Source of the DNA: Lysobacterales bacterium | Lineage (GTDB): Bacteria; Pseudomonadota; Gammaproteobacteria; Xanthomonadales; Rhodanobacteraceae | Length of the DNA: 6,966 nucleotides | Assembly: GCA_013298265.1 (NCBI GenBank) | Contig: JAAFHE010000197.1 | Span: 1-6,966, forward strand | Reading direction: 5' to 3' | In this document: one piece after another, positions 5,629-6,966 of the stretch | Position numbering within the stretch: the stretch's first letter is position 1 | Layout: each line of letters starts with the position of its first letter | The notes under the pieces: generated by a model | Told to the model about the DNA's origin: nothing | Databases searched by the model: none | The model's input: only the letters and a program-made list of their open reading frames with translations | Translations under genes and position numbers: made by a program

Positions 5629-6966
5629 TTACGGAGCGGTGTAGCTGCCCGTCAGCGAAACGCCGGAGAACGTCGAGAACGCGCGCAGCATCACGAAATA
5701 CGTACCTGCCTGAACGTTCGTGATGGTGCAGGTCTCCGCGTTGCCGCCGACGTACGGACGGCAGTCGTAGCTCGACGTCGTCGGCGCGGAACCGAACTTG
5801 ACGAACAGGTCGGCGTCGCCCGTGCCGCCGGCAGTGACGAACCTGAGATTCGTCGCACCGGCGGGAACGACGAGCCTGTAGGTCTGCGTCTGCAAGCCCG
5901 TACCGGCTGAAAGTCCGGTTACTGCAATGCCGTTGCACAGTATCGCGCCGCCACAGCCGCCCGAGAAGACTTCCACCGGCGACGATTTCGTCTGGGTCGC
6001 GCCGCCATTGTCGGTCACGGTCAGCGACACGGTATACGTGCCCGGCGATGCGAAGGTCTTGCTCGGGCTTGTCGCTGTCGACGTTGTGCCGTCGCCGAAG
6101 TTCCAGTAGCGCGACGCGATCGTGCCATCGACATCCGTCGAAGTGTCAGTGAACGTCGCCGTCAATCCGCTGGTAGTGAACGAGAAGTTGGCGGTGGGCA
6201 CGATGTTCGATCCACTGCCCGTCAGGAAGCTGCCGGTCAGCGAGACGCCCGAGAACGCCGAGTATGCACGCAGCACGACGTAGTAGGTGCCGGCTTGCGC
6301 GGTCGCAATGTTGCACGTTTCTGCGTTGCCTCCGACGTAGGGACGGCAGTCGTAGCTCGACGTCGTCGGCGCCGAGCCGAACTTGACGTAGAGGTCCGCG
6401 TCACCCGTACCGCCCGACGTGACGAACCTGAGGTTGCTCGCACCGGCGGGAACGACGAGCGTGTACGTCGCGGTCGTCCCGCCCGCAGCCGCCGACAGAT
6501 TGGTCGCCGCAATGCCGTTGCACAGCGCCGTGCCGCTGCAGGGGCTCGAAACGACCGTCACCGACGACGTTTTCGTGTGCGTCGCGCCAGCGTTGTCCGT
6601 CACGGTCAGCGACACGGTGTACGTACCGGCCGCGGCGTAGGTCTTGCTCGGATTCGTCGCGGTCGACGAGGTGCCGTCGCCGAAGTTCCACGCGCGCGCA
6701 ACGATGCTGCCGTCGCTGTCGCTGGAGCTGTCGGTGAAGGTAGCGGTGAGTCCGTTCGTCATGGAGCTGAAGTTCGCGGTCGGCGCGGTGTTCGGTGCAG
6801 CGACCGTGACGGCCTTCGAGACGGAGTTCGCCGTGCCGGAGTTGTCCGTGACGGTCAGCATGACGCTGTACGTGCCGCTGACCGCATAGGTCTTCGACGG
6901 ATTCGTCGCTGTCGACGTCGTCCCGTCGCCGAAGTTCCAGAGGCGCGATGCGATTGTGCCGTCGGC
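5629..6966 (-). CDS. C-terminal part (445 residues) of a secreted multidomain protein with PKD and PPC repeats; starts beyond the right edge
   Basis: The frame is open from the right edge to a stop at 5629-5631; the first ATG in the window (6861) lies inside a PKD domain and is not the start. Domains, in visible residues: a partial PKD (1-56, WNFGDG at 10-15), PKD (58-140, WNFGDG 93-98), PPC (143-248), PKD (255-335, WNFGDG 288-293) and PPC (338-445). Each PKD has the WNFGDG and VSLTVTDN-type strands. Each PPC has DAD(L) with VKFGSAPTTSSYDCRPY, GGNAETC and a final SGVSLTGS strand. Four cysteines in each PPC block (143, 149, 207, 218 in the first) suggest two disulfides. PPC domains are typical C-terminal appendages of secreted peptidases (S8, M4, M28 and others) and are often removed on maturation; PKD domains serve as binding or spacer modules. 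A secreted protease is therefore likely, but no catalytic domain is in view, so a non-enzymatic surface protein remains possible. Confidence 0.9.
   Translation of the reverse strand, partial: ADGTIASRLWNFGDGTTSTATNPSKTYAVSGTYSVMLTVTDNSGTANSVSKAVTVAAPNTAPTANFSSMTNGLTATFTDSSSDSDGSIVARAWNFGDGTSSTATNPSKTYAAAGTYTVSLTVTDNAGATHTKTSSVTVVSSPCSGTALCNGIAATNLSAAAGGTTATYTLVVPAGASNLRFVTSGGTGDADLYVKFGSAPTTSSYDCRPYVGGNAETCNIATAQAGTYYVVLRAYSAFSGVSLTGSFLTGSGSNIVPTANFSFTTSGLTATFTDTSTDVDGTIASRYWNFGDGTTSTATSPSKTFASPGTYTVSLTVTDNGGATQTKSSPVEVFSGGCGGAILCNGIAVTGLSAGTGLQTQTYRLVVPAGATNLRFVTAGGTGDADLFVKFGSAPTTSSYDCRPYVGGNAETCTITNVQAGTYFVMLRAFSTFSGVSLTGSYTAP
5640..6204 (-). repeat. Copy 1 of a 585-bp-period PKD-PPC repeat (C-terminal copy)
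   Basis: This copy encodes the last PKD plus last PPC. Anchor sequences recur exactly 585 bp (195 codons) further right: CGTAGCTCGA at 5766 and 6351, and CACGGTCAGC at 6016 and 6601. The longest identical run I found is 32 bp (5756-5787 against 6341-6372). The constant offset means no net insertion or deletion since duplication. Confidence 0.85.
6225..6789 (-). repeat. Copy 2 of the 585-bp-period PKD-PPC repeat
   Basis: This is the homologous partner of the 5640-6204 copy, encoding the second visible PKD and the first PPC. Its upstream neighbour in the gene is another PKD whose ACGGTCAGC anchor (6851) lies 249 bp (83 codons) from the one at 6602. The PKD module has therefore also been copied alone. 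Confidence 0.85.

Noticed and set aside
5640..6789. The 585-bp repeats as a mobile element or CRISPR-like array
   Set aside because: The repeats lie in one continuous reading frame and encode recognisable PKD and PPC domains; divergence is spread through the unit as expected for duplicated protein modules.

Overview
The window looks like an ordinary chromosomal stretch of a high-GC Gram-negative bacterium. The GC-rich codons, a secreted protein with C-terminal PKD and PPC domains, a 608-residue RecQ and GAGTGAGAA-type purine-rich intergenic sequence together suggest a gammaproteobacterium near the Xanthomonadales/Rhodanobacteraceae. That placement is inference from style, not from a marker gene. 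No RNA gene, CRISPR array, insertion sequence, phage gene or origin is visible.

Layout, left to right. Positions 1-776 (minus strand) hold the first 258 residues of a DEAD/DEAH-box helicase of the MrfA/YprA (DUF1998-associated) type, cut by the left edge. A 119-bp divergent gap (777-895) carries a 19-bp dyad and a possible -10 box. From 896 on the plus strand lies a decayed or frameshifted gene for a small polytopic membrane protein: its N-terminal half is in one frame, and a recognisable continuation lies in another. At 1341-3197 (plus) is an intact 618-residue exported protein that I cannot assign to a named family. It meets recQ (3363-5189, minus) tail to tail across a 165-bp gap containing a long imperfect inverted repeat. 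Upstream of recQ, 5190-5628 holds no gene I can defend, only two hairpins at its far end. The right end (5629-6966, minus) is the C-terminal 445 residues of a large secreted protein with visible order PKD-PKD-PPC-PKD-PPC, built from a duplicated 585-bp PKD-PPC unit and cut by the right edge.

The two helicases both act in DNA repair or recombination, but they are about 2.6 kb apart and separated by unrelated genes, so they are not an operon. The two exported proteins are likewise separate transcription units. I do not see a new multi-gene system. The least explained pieces are the 618-residue exported protein, the broken membrane-protein gene and the inverted repeat at the 3' end of recQ.
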